DNA of 20,551 nt. Source: JARLFX01 sp036404255. Its GTDB lineage: Bacteria > Acidobacteriota > Terriglobia > Terriglobales > Acidobacteriaceae. Location of the stretch: the NCBI GenBank assembly GCA_036404255.1, contig DASWOP010000245.1, forward strand, positions 1-20,551, in the 5' to 3' direction. Below the pieces are notes generated by a model. The model ran no database searches. It saw only the letters and a list, made by a program, of their open reading frames with translations, and was not told the DNA's origin. Positions 14,017 through 20,551 of the stretch are shown piece after piece (position 1 is the stretch's first letter; each line of letters opens with the position of its first letter). The translations under genes were made by a program, and so were the position numbers.

Positions 14017-14844
14017 TCAAGCCTGTATCACCGGCGTCGCCGCAATCAACTGCCGCGTATACTCCTCGCGTGGCGCCTCGCACACCTGCGCGCAATCGCC
14101 GATCTCCACCAGCCGCCCCTGCCGCAGCACTGCAATCCTCATCGACAGATACCGCACCAGCGGCATCGAGTGCGAGATGAACAGATACGTCATCCCCCGC
14201 GACCTCTGCAGCTCCTGCAGCAGGTTGATCACCTGCGCGCCCACGCTCACATCCAGCGCGCTCACCGGCTCATCCAGCACCAGAAACTCCGGCCGCAGCG
14301 CCAGCGCCCGCGCGATATTCACCCGCTGCCTCTGCCCGCCACTGAACTCATGCGGAAAGCGTTCCATCGCGCTCGCATCCAGCCCCACCTCACGCAGCAA
14401 CTCTCCCACGCGCAAGTCCCTGTCTCTCCCGCTCCATATTCCCTGTTCCCTACTCCCTGCTTTTCTCTGTTCCCTGTTCCCTAATCCCTGTTCCCTGTGT
14501 ATCTCAAACGGTTCCCCCACTATCTCCCGCACCCTCATCCGCGGATTCAGCGCCGCAAACGGATCCTGAAACACAATCTGCATCCGCTGCCGCAGCGCCC
14601 TCATCTCCGCCGAAGAAGCACCCAGCACATCCACACCATCGAACCGCACCGCACCCGCGGTCGGCTCGATCAGCCGCAGAATCATCCGCGCCACAGTACT
14701 CTTACCCGAGCCCGACTCACCCACCAGTCCCAGCGTCTCTCCCCGAGCAATCTCGAACGACACATCATCCACCACGCGGCTCACCCCTCCCTCGCGCGGA
14801 TACTCCTTCACCAGATTCTTAACCGAAACCAACACCTCACCCAT
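14017..14844 (-). CDS. Oligo/dipeptide-type ABC transporter ATPase with repeat insertion
   Basis: 275 aa, OppF/DppF-like cytoplasmic ATPase. Walker A GESGSGKS (42-49), Q-loop Gln93 in VFQDPFAALNPRM, signature FSGGQRQRVNIARA (167-180), Walker B FLVLDEPVSALD (187-198), and H-loop FISHS (about 223-227). Between Q-loop and signature, residues 116-136 (HREQGLGNREQRKAGSREQG) are encoded by a degenerate heptamer repeat and are extra relative to relatives. No permease, binding-protein or second ATPase gene is adjacent, so it is an orphan or serves components encoded elsewhere. TAGGAT preceded by TGC lies 6 nt upstream of the ATG, suggesting a leaderless transcript. Confidence 0.88.
   Translation of the reverse strand: MGEVLVSVKNLVKEYPREGGVSRVVDDVSFEIARGETLGLVGESGSGKSTVARMILRLIEPTAGAVRFDGVDVLGASSAEMRALRQRMQIVFQDPFAALNPRMRVREIVGEPFEIHREQGLGNREQRKAGSREQGIWSGRDRDLRVGELLREVGLDASAMERFPHEFSGGQRQRVNIARALALRPEFLVLDEPVSALDVSVGAQVINLLQELQRSRGMTYLFISHSMPLVRYLSMRIAVLRQGRLVEIGDCAQVCEAPREEYTRQLIAATPVIQA
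14439..14497. repeat. Degenerate TTCCCTG/TTCCCTA heptamer repeat inside ABC ATPase gene
   Basis: About eight units of YTCCCTR in 59 bp, with one disturbed unit near 14460. Read on the coding strand it gives NREQ/SREQ-type residues. The length is compatible with the reading frame, which continues on both sides. Confidence 0.8.
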
Positions 14845-14850
14845 AGCCGA

Positions 14851-14856
14851 ATCCTA
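14851..14856 (-). promoter_or_regulatory. Putative extended -10 box of ABC ATPase gene
   Basis: TGC-TAGGAT on the minus strand, ending 6 nt before the ATG at 14844. The -35 is weak (AATGAC, 16-bp spacer). Confidence 0.4.
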
Positions 14857-15008
14857 GCACCCTTAACTCATCGTCATTCTGGCACTCGAGCTTGGGCAAC
14901 GTCCATGTACGGCAGCCAGTGTCGTCCTCGGAGTAGGTTCATCCAAATAATTAAAAAACAAGATTTCAGACCGAAGGGAGTTGTGATATCAATGCTTACA
15001 GAACGGTC

Positions 15009-15845
15009 ATGCCTATTTGTTTCAACTCGCTACTGGTACAGGTTGGAATCCTACCTCACGATGTGATCCTGCTTCGTCATCAAGACAAGTCGGCAGCACG
15101 CGGACGTACACCTTACGAGCTATGGCGTGACGATCCTGCTGCTTTCGAGACTTACCAGCGTATCCAAGCAATCGAAAACAGGGCAAAGTTTTCACGGACG
15201 AAGCTATGGGCTTCCTTCGTTGCCACACTAGATGGCGGCACAATGTTCATTGGTCTTTACAATGCCACTTACAAAGGCACACTTACGGAAGATACCCCAC
15301 ATCCACATAAAGAGGGCGTTGCCTTAGCTGGGAATTGTGATCACTACGATCTACAACTTGATCAACGGTTGAGCGATTTGCAAGGCAAGCTTTTTATTGC
15401 GTGGGGAAGCGGAACAAGGGCATGGGTGCAGCGGGCCGAGAACCAGAACAAGACAGTGGTCGAGCTGCGCCCTCGGTTTAAGGAACCTGAATTTCCTGGA
15501 TTTCTGAATTTCATAAAGCCGCTGTCTGAGATTGAGTCCTTGCCAGCAACCTGGATCGCTGTCCTCAAAGAGGCAGCTGGGGTATACCTGCTCACTTGCC
15601 CGAAAACGAAGGAGCTATACGTGGGTTCAGCGTCCGGATCAGAAGGTTTCTGGAGTCGATGGTGCCAGTACATCTCGAATAACCACGGCGGTAACCTTGC
15701 ACTGAAGAGCCGTGAATACAGCGACTATCAAGTATCTATACTGGAAGTGGCTGGGACTGCTGCAACTACAAAAGACGTTCTGGCGATGGAAATGAGATGG
15801 AAGTGGAAGCTACAGAGTCGAGAGATGGGGCTAAATAAGAATTAG
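15009..15845 (+). CDS. GIY-YIG nuclease family protein with N-terminal accessory domain
   Basis: 278 aa. The C-terminal domain is GIY-YIG-like: GVYLLTCPKTKELYVGSASG (about 190-209), then FWSRWCQYI, KSREYSDYQVSILE, and the acidic residue in AMEMRWKWKLQSREMGLN near the end. The N-terminal ~180 residues (LLRHQDKSAARGRTPYELWR, ASFVATLDGGTMFIGLY, GTRAWVQRAENQN) form a second domain that I recall from the same stand-alone bacterial family. Likely a DNA-cleaving enzyme; substrate unknown. ATG 15009 fits where relatives begin, but no ribosome site is visible. The gene is AT-richer than its neighbours and is followed by two small ORFs, suggesting an acquired cassette. Confidence 0.82.
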   Translation: MPICFNSLLVQVGILPHDVILLRHQDKSAARGRTPYELWRDDPAAFETYQRIQAIENRAKFSRTKLWASFVATLDGGTMFIGLYNATYKGTLTEDTPHPHKEGVALAGNCDHYDLQLDQRLSDLQGKLFIAWGSGTRAWVQRAENQNKTVVELRPRFKEPEFPGFLNFIKPLSEIESLPATWIAVLKEAAGVYLLTCPKTKELYVGSASGSEGFWSRWCQYISNNHGGNLALKSREYSDYQVSILEVAGTAATTKDVLAMEMRWKWKLQSREMGLNKN

Positions 15846-15857
15846 GCGACGTTCGAT

Positions 15858-15974
15858 TTGTCTCAGTTTGGTCATTTTGATCCATCACCTGAGACAATCA
15901 AGCTCAATTCAATACCCCGTGAGATTCGTTCACTATTTCACGTAGTAGTTAAGCAACTTGTGGAGAGAAAATGA
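15858..15974 (+). CDS. Small ORF (about 38 aa) between GIY-YIG and coiled-coil genes
   Basis: After the TAG of the GIY-YIG gene the same frame runs on for 42 sense codons and reads convincingly as protein: ATFDLSQFGHFDPSPETIKL, then IPREIRSLFHVVVKQLVERK and TGA. The only standard start is TTG at 15858. Its TGA overlaps the next ATG as ATGA, typical of operon genes. It may be a real small gene, the C-terminal part of a longer protein cut by a nonsense mutation, or a readthrough extension. I do not recognise the family. Confidence 0.45.
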   Translation: MSQFGHFDPSPETIKLNSIPREIRSLFHVVVKQLVERK

Positions 15975-16174
15975 CCGACGCAAGAAAGTCTGACGAAGCT
16001 CTGAGAAAAATTCAAGAGATTAAGCGCAAAGTTGACGGCCACCAGTCGAACATCTCGAGAATTGAGAGAGAGAAGAACGATAGGGTGAGGGATTTTGACC
16101 AGCGGATCAAGCGTGAACAGGATCAAATCAAGCAGTACTCCAAACAGATTGATGACCTTAAGCGCCAAATTTGA
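15971..16174 (+). CDS. Small coiled-coil protein
   Basis: 67 aa, almost entirely charged heptads: EALRKIQEIKRKVDGHQSNI, then SRIEREKNDRVRDFDQRIKR and EQDQIKQYSKQIDDLKRQI. It should form a long helix and dimerise. GGAG lies 7 nt upstream, and the ATG overlaps the previous TGA. No known family. It is co-transcribed with the GIY-YIG gene and may assemble with it, but that is inference from position only. Confidence 0.65.
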   Translation: MTDARKSDEALRKIQEIKRKVDGHQSNISRIEREKNDRVRDFDQRIKREQDQIKQYSKQIDDLKRQI

Positions 16175-16224
16175 TTCCTACATAGCTCCAAACAAAAATA
16201 GCGGATGGCCCGCTCATCTTAACT

Positions 16225-16256
16225 AAAAGAAAAACGGCTCCATTTCCGGAGCCGTT
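16225..16256 (-). terminator. Rho-independent terminator of gyrB (possibly bidirectional)
   Basis: Stem AACGGCTCC (16233-16241) / GGAGCCGTT (16248-16256) with a 6-nt loop. Read on the minus strand it is followed by TTTTTCTTTT, the form expected downstream of gyrB. The plus strand has a weaker GCTTTTGTCTTT tail, so it may also end the GIY-YIG cassette. Confidence 0.88.
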
Positions 16257-16303
16257 GCTTTTGTCTTTGCTCGCGAAGCGAGCCTACCGCCGTGCGCGCA
16301 GCA

Positions 16304-18964
16304 CTAGATATCCAAATTCTTCACATCCAGCGCATTCTCTTCAATGAACTTCCTGCGCGACTCCACATCCTCGCCCATCAGTGTCGTGAAGATCAGCTCG
16401 GTTGCCGTGATGTCTTCCAACTTCACCCTTAGCAGTGTGCGCTTATCCGGATCCATCGTCGTCTCCCACAGCTGCGTGCTCGTCATCTCGCCCAGACCCT
16501 TATACCGCTGCACTTGGTACTCTTTGCGCCCCTGCTCGATCACATACGCAAACAGATCGCGCGGCGTCTGCTTCTCCACCGGCTCAGCGTTGGCCTTCGC
16601 CTTCACTCGCTTCTCCGGCTTCACCGCCGCTACCGTCTCTTCCGCCGCAGCCTCTTCAGGAACCGTGCTCTCCGCGGCCTCCGCCTCGCCCTCTTCCTCA
16701 GCCTCTGCGGCAATGGTCTTGGCGTCCTTCTTCGCATACTCGATCAGGAACGGTGGCTGCAACTGGTCCTTGATCTGCACGTACTTTGACATCATCTGCC
16801 GGTACTCCGGAGAAGTAGCCAGCGCCCAATCCACATGCCGCTCCGAGCCCTGCGCATCGATGAACGTCACCGAATACGTCTGGTGCTCTTCATCGAACAC
16901 CGGCGCATGCACGCCCTTGAACTGCTGCACCTTCTGCATCGCTTCCAGCGCGTCATGCAGCTTGGTAATCTTCTCCGGCACCGCTTCGGGCGTGCCTTCA
17001 AAATCCACCCGCTTCGCCAGATCCAGCTTGCACAGCAGAGTGCATACATCATCGTTGCGCAGCCGCTTGTCCACCTTCTCGTAGAAGCCCAGGAAGTCAT
17101 TCAGCTGCGCCATGAACTTCGTCAGCTCCGCACCCTCAAGCCGAGCCGCACCATCGCCATAGTGCACGATCATCCCGTCCGCCGCGCGCTTCACCATCAC
17201 CTTCACAAACTCGCGATCGTCCTTGATGTATTGCTCAAACTTGCCCTTCTTGATGCGATACAGCGGCGGCTGCGCAATAAACACGTGCCCGCGCTTGATC
17301 AGCTCCGTCATGTGGCGGAAGAAGAAAGTCAGCAGCAGCGTGCGGATATGCGATCCATCCACGTCGGCATCCGTCATCAAGATCAGCTTGCCGTAGCGCA
17401 GCTTTGCCGGATCGAAATCTTCCTTGCCAATGCCCGCCCCCAGCGCCGTAATCATCGCGCGGATTTCCTCGTGGCCCAGCATCTTGTCGTAGCGTGCCTT
17501 CTCCACATTCAGAATCTTGCCCTTCAGCGGCAGGATCGCCTGATACCGTCTGTCGCGGCCCTGCTTCGCCGTGCCACCGGCCGATTCACCCTCGACCAGG
17601 TACAGCTCGCAACGCTCCGGCGAACGCTCGCTGCAATCCGCCAGCTTACCCGGCAGTCCTCCGCCATCCAGCGCACCCTTGCGCCGCGTCAGATCGCGCG
17701 CCTTGCGTGCCGCCTCGCGTGCCCGGCTCGCCTCAATCGCCTTGTTGATGATGCGTCGTGCGACCTGCGGATTCTGCTCCAGGAACATCCCCAGCTTCTC
17801 GTTCACCGCCTGCTGCACCACGCCCGAGATGTCAGAGTTCAGCTTGCCCTTGGTCTGTCCTTCAAACTGCGGCTGCGGCAGCTTCACGCTCACCACCGCC
17901 ACCAATCCCTCGCGCACGTCGTCGCCAGAGAGGTTCTCCTTCACATCCTTGAACAGTCCCAGCGACTGCCCCGCCGCATTCACCGTGCGCGTTAGCGCCG
18001 TGCGGAAACCCGATAGATGCGTGCCGCCATCTACCGTGTTGATATTGTTCGCAAAGCTGAACACGTTCTCCGAGTAGCCATCGTTGTACTGCAGTGCGAT
18101 CTCCATCACCACAGACTCTTTTTCACTCTCGATGTAGATCGGCTTGTCGTGCAGCACCGCCTTGCCCTTGTTCAGATGCTTGATGAACTCCGCAATGCCG
18201 CCGGCATACTTGTACTCCTGCCGCTTCGCCTCGCCCGTCTTCGCGTCCGCGGTACGCTCATCCGTTAGCGTGATCTCCAGCCCCTTGTTCAGGTAGGCCA
18301 GTTGCCGCAACCGCTCAGACAGCGTGTCGGTGTTGTACTCCGTCACCGTAAAGATGCTGCGGTCCGGCAGAAAGTGGATCTTCGTGCCGCGCTTCTTGCT
18401 GCTGCCCGTCTGCTTCAGCTCGGTCGTCGGCGCGCCCTTGGAATACTCCTGCTCGTATGTATGCCCGTCGCGCCACACCTCAACCTCAAACTGCTCCGCC
18501 AGTGCGTTTACGCAGCTCACACCCACGCCATGCAGGCCGCCAGACACCTTGTAGTTCGAAGCATCAAACTTGCCGCCAGCATGCAGCTTGGTCAGCACCA
18601 CCTGCACCGCCGGCATCCGCTCGCCCGTCGGCGTGTCCATCATGTCTACAGGGATACCGCGCCCATCATCCACCACCGTGATCGAGTTATCCAGGTGGAC
18701 CGTCACGTCCACGCGCGTCGCATAGCCTGCGAGCACTTCATCGACGGAATTATCGACAACCTCATACACCAGGTGATGCAGGCCCATCTCGCCCGTCGAG
18801 CCGATGTACATCGCCGGCCGCAGGCGCACAGCCTCCAGCCCTTCCAGGATCTTGATGTTGTCGCCGGTATACGTCGGAGCGTTCTTAGGAGACTTTGCCT
18901 TCGGCTGATCGTCTGTGACGTCGAGAAGTGCGGTATTGGAGGGGATTGTCTCTTTCGCTGCCAT
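16304..18964 (-). CDS. gyrB: DNA gyrase subunit B
   Basis: 886 aa ATPase subunit of gyrase. GHKL ATPase domain: VRLRPAMYIGSTGEMGLHHL, EVVDNSVDE, VVDDGRGIPVD, GGLHGVGVSCVNAL. TOPRIM domain: YLVEGESAGGTAKQGRDRRY, ILPLKGKILNVEKA, LMTDADVDGSHIRTLL. C-terminal motif: QRYKGLGEMTSTQLWETTMD. It is the long type with the E. coli-like insertion between TOPRIM and the tail, and within this a further low-complexity stretch at about residues 743-788 is rich in Glu and Ala and then Lys. GGAG lies 5 nt upstream of the ATG. A promoter with an overlapping inverted repeat lies 50-80 nt upstream and a strong terminator follows. Confidence 0.98.
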   Translation of the reverse strand: MAAKETIPSNTALLDVTDDQPKAKSPKNAPTYTGDNIKILEGLEAVRLRPAMYIGSTGEMGLHHLVYEVVDNSVDEVLAGYATRVDVTVHLDNSITVVDDGRGIPVDMMDTPTGERMPAVQVVLTKLHAGGKFDASNYKVSGGLHGVGVSCVNALAEQFEVEVWRDGHTYEQEYSKGAPTTELKQTGSSKKRGTKIHFLPDRSIFTVTEYNTDTLSERLRQLAYLNKGLEITLTDERTADAKTGEAKRQEYKYAGGIAEFIKHLNKGKAVLHDKPIYIESEKESVVMEIALQYNDGYSENVFSFANNINTVDGGTHLSGFRTALTRTVNAAGQSLGLFKDVKENLSGDDVREGLVAVVSVKLPQPQFEGQTKGKLNSDISGVVQQAVNEKLGMFLEQNPQVARRIINKAIEASRAREAARKARDLTRRKGALDGGGLPGKLADCSERSPERCELYLVEGESAGGTAKQGRDRRYQAILPLKGKILNVEKARYDKMLGHEEIRAMITALGAGIGKEDFDPAKLRYGKLILMTDADVDGSHIRTLLLTFFFRHMTELIKRGHVFIAQPPLYRIKKGKFEQYIKDDREFVKVMVKRAADGMIVHYGDGAARLEGAELTKFMAQLNDFLGFYEKVDKRLRNDDVCTLLCKLDLAKRVDFEGTPEAVPEKITKLHDALEAMQKVQQFKGVHAPVFDEEHQTYSVTFIDAQGSERHVDWALATSPEYRQMMSKYVQIKDQLQPPFLIEYAKKDAKTIAAEAEEEGEAEAAESTVPEEAAAEETVAAVKPEKRVKAKANAEPVEKQTPRDLFAYVIEQGRKEYQVQRYKGLGEMTSTQLWETTMDPDKRTLLRVKLEDITATELIFTTLMGEDVESRRKFIEENALDVKNLDI

Positions 18965-19011
18965 GAAGCTCCAGTGGATCGAAAACCGATTCGAAAATTC
19001 GACCGTCGCAA

Positions 19012-19042
19012 TCCATAGCTATTGCACTAAAAACAGTGCAAT
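19012..19042 (-). promoter_or_regulatory. gyrB promoter with overlapping inverted repeat
   Basis: Minus strand: TTGCAC (19041-19036), 18-bp spacer, TATGGA (19017-19012). The perfect repeat ATTGCACT-N6-AGTGCAAT (19021-19042) covers the -35 and spacer, where a repressor or a supercoiling-sensitive structure would act. Two TCGAAAA direct copies lie further down in the leader. Confidence 0.5.
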
Positions 19043-19110
19043 TATGGTTTGAATACGGGACCTTTTCGTGTCTCTATTTTACCACTTAAAATGGGTGGTT
19101 TTAAGCAGGA

Positions 19111-19135
19111 AAAAGCCCTCGCAAAGAGGGCTTTT
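19111..19135 (-). terminator. Terminator of rplU-rpmA operon
   Basis: AAAAGCCCTC (19111-19120), 5-nt loop, GAGGGCTTTT (19126-19135). On the minus strand it is a GC stem followed by a T-rich tail, 23 nt after the rpmA stop. Confidence 0.85.
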
Positions 19136-19157
19136 AGGTACCTGAAAATGCACGTTT

Positions 19158-19430
19158 TTATGCAGTTGCTTCGGCCACAATGGGGTCCACAGCTACAAAG
19201 CGTCCGGTACGGCCGCGATCCACAAACCGCACCATGCCATCCACCTTCGCGAAGAGGGTATCGTCCTTGCCGCGGCCCACGTTCAGACCGGCCTTCAGCG
19301 GGGTCCCACGCTGCCGCACGATGATCGAGCCACCGGTCACAACCTGTCCGCCAAACACCTTCACGCCAAGCCGCTGTGCGTTTGAATCCCGACCATTTTT
19401 GGAACTGCCTAGACCTTTTTTATGTGCCAT
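19158..19430 (-). CDS. rpmA: 50S ribosomal protein L27
   Basis: 90 aa. MAHKKGLGSSKNGRDSNAQR, then LGVKVFGGQVVTGGSIIVRQ and RGTPLKAGLNVGRGKDDTLF are diagnostic of L27. It lies near the peptidyl transferase centre of the large subunit. GAGGGTAGAGAA precedes the ATG. It follows rplU on the same strand with a 153-bp gap, longer than usual for this pair. The obgE gene that often comes next is absent; gyrB follows instead. Confidence 0.98.
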   Translation of the reverse strand: MAHKKGLGSSKNGRDSNAQRLGVKVFGGQVVTGGSIIVRQRGTPLKAGLNVGRGKDDTLFAKVDGMVRFVDRGRTGRFVAVDPIVAEATA

Positions 19431-19522
19431 TTCTCTACCCTCGTATCGGCGCGCTGCGTTTCACCAGGCCAGCCCTGCCGTAAATTCAATCTTCCTGAAA
19501 CCCTTACAAAATATTTGTTATT

Positions 19523-19536
19523 CCGCTGCGCAGCGG
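19523..19536. repeat. Palindrome between rplU and rpmA
   Basis: CCGCTGCGCAGCGG is a perfect 14-bp palindrome inside a TTCCGC…GCGGAA context in the rplU-rpmA spacer. It could be an attenuator or mRNA-processing hairpin. Confidence 0.45.
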
Positions 19537-19583
19537 CGGAATCTGCTTCTCTCCGCCCTGCCGCAAATGCCCACGCCCAGCAC

Positions 19584-19910
19584 TTACGCCGTCAGAGCCT
19601 TACCATTCACCAGAATCTCGTTGATCTTCACCTGCACAAACGCCTGGCGATGACCCTGCAGCTTCTTGTACTGCTTCTTGCGCTTGTAATGGAAGACCAG
19701 GATCTTCTCGCCGCGGCCTTCGCCCACAACAGAAGCCGTTACCTTGGCGCCCCCAAGCTCCTTCTCGAAGTTTCCCTCGGAGCCGGAGATGGCCACAACG
19801 TCAGAAAACTCAATGGCGGCGCCGCTCTCGTGGCCCGTCTTCTCGATCTTGACCACGTCGCCCGGAGCAACGCGATACTGCTTACCACCTGTGCGAATCA
19901 CTGCGTACAT
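19584..19910 (-). CDS. rplU: 50S ribosomal protein L21
   Basis: 108 aa. MYAVIRTGGKQYRVAPGDVV at the start and FHYKRKKQYKKLQGHRQAFV near the end are the L21 signature; it binds 23S rRNA. I chose ATG 19910 because GGAGG lies 5 nt upstream and L21 always begins MYAVI; the frame open to 19946 is not used. First gene of the rplU-rpmA operon. Confidence 0.98.
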   Translation of the reverse strand: MYAVIRTGGKQYRVAPGDVVKIEKTGHESGAAIEFSDVVAISGSEGNFEKELGGAKVTASVVGEGRGEKILVFHYKRKKQYKKLQGHRQAFVQVKINEILVNGKALTA

Positions 19911-20429
19911 GCAAACCTCCAGCGCTTTCAGGGCGCAAAATATCACGGCCTGTTGCGCGAATCCTATTCAAAACTGAGTGGGGCTATACCGGACCAGCGC
20001 TGATTTCACGCCTTCAACCAGACCCAAACCGCGTTCGTCCGCGCTCCGGTCCAGCCGATTCCACTGCACCCCGCATACGCAGGATGGGCTGTATCGCCAA
20101 ACTTAAAAAGTGTAGCGTTTCCCAGCCCTTTGGTCAATTCTAACCCTGAAAAATCGGCCGTTGCACCACTTCCGGGGCGAGTACCTCGGGTGAATGTTGA
20201 GCCACAGATCCGGGTGCCCCATCTTCGCCACAGTTCCATCGTGGCGAAGGTGGGATAGCGTCGCCACGCGACGGCCGCGCGACGCGCGCAAATGTTTCAC
20301 GCTACATGCTATCCCCGTAGCCCCTGAAACAGGTGCTCACACACCCGCCCCACCCCCCGAGACAGGCCACACTTCCTTCCTCCCGGAAGCATCTAAAACA
20401 ACGTACGTAGACGAATAAAGAGGAGAATC
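19911..20429. other. 519-bp intergenic region with hairpin repeats
   Basis: No gene is supported. It should hold the divergent promoters of rplU and ohr, which I could not define with confidence. Stem-loops: CTTCGCCAC/GTGGCGAAG at 20223-20249 and CGTCGC/GCGACG at 20259-20273. The stretch around 20205-20250 (GGGTGCCCCATCTTCGCCAC) resembles a dispersed acidobacterial intergenic element; minus-strand ORFs across it (…KMGHPDLWLN…) are typical mis-annotations of such repeats. Confidence 0.55.
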
Positions 20430-20551
20430 ATGCAAATCATCTATCAGGCTCACGCCACAGCCACCGGTGGCCGCAACGGCCACGTCGCAACAGACGACAA
20501 CGTACTCAGCGTCGATCTTGCCATTCCCAAACAGATGGGCGGCCCCGGCGG
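20430..20551 (+). CDS. ohr: Organic hydroperoxide resistance protein (Ohr), 5' part
   Basis: First 40 codons only; the window ends inside the gene. MQIIYQAHATATGGRNGHVA, then DDNVLSVDLAIPKQMGGPGG match the N-terminus of Ohr, a thiol-dependent peroxidase of the Ohr/OsmC family that reduces organic hydroperoxides. The catalytic cysteines lie beyond the window. AAAGAGGAGAA is a strong ribosome site directly upstream. The palindrome ACGTACGT (20401-20408) is in the leader, but no clear OhrR operator was recognised. Confidence 0.88.
   Translation, partial: MQIIYQAHATATGGRNGHVATDDNVLSVDLAIPKQMGGPG

Noticed and set aside
16835..17995. 386-aa plus ORF
   Set aside because: Leu/Arg/His-rich antisense shadow of gyrB.

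Overview
The window reads as a GC-rich bacterial chromosome, most likely an acidobacterium of the Terriglobia (Granulicella/Terriglobus/Edaphobacter type). This is inferred from the protein flavour (GyrB, L21, L27, TonB-C-terminal proteins) and from the dispersed intergenic repeats. It has two very different halves.

Positions 1 to about 9,000 look like one end of an integrated conjugative or mobilizable element. Starting at the left edge, on the minus strand, are a type IV coupling protein (VirD4/TraD-like, truncated by the window) and an overlapping MobC-like relaxosome protein. Upstream of these lies a palindrome-rich, gene-poor stretch that is a reasonable oriT candidate. Cargo follows: a small PD-(D/E)xK-like protein, an exported coiled-coil protein with a TonB C-terminal domain, a minus-strand HNH endonuclease preceded by two small overlapping ORFs, and a HigB/HigA toxin-antitoxin pair. 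A tyrosine integrase facing left closes the element. The right end should lie between about 8,975 and 9,015, just before dispersed chromosomal repeats. The left end is outside the window, so the att repeat cannot be confirmed.

From about 9,000 to the end is chromosomal backbone. It holds a LOG-family phosphoribohydrolase, an exported protein of unknown function, and a tightly overlapping TauE/SafE - SemiSWEET - DUF971 operon. Next come a secreted serine hydrolase and an orphan OppF/DppF-type ATPase carrying an in-frame heptamer repeat. A small AT-richer cassette follows (GIY-YIG nuclease, a ~38-codon ORF, a coiled-coil protein). The window ends with the conserved block gyrB, rpmA, rplU (minus strand) and the start of an Ohr-type peroxidase.

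Three things deserve most attention. The first ~35 bp of the PD-(D/E)xK gene recur, inverted and truncated, on the far side of the TonB-domain gene. The GIY-YIG gene is followed, in the same frame after a TAG, by a coding-like stretch that overlaps the next gene by ATGA. Finally, at least six genes have a sigma70-like -10 box only 6-12 nt before the start codon and no obvious Shine-Dalgarno, suggesting frequent leaderless or near-leaderless transcripts. No tRNA, rRNA or CRISPR array was seen.
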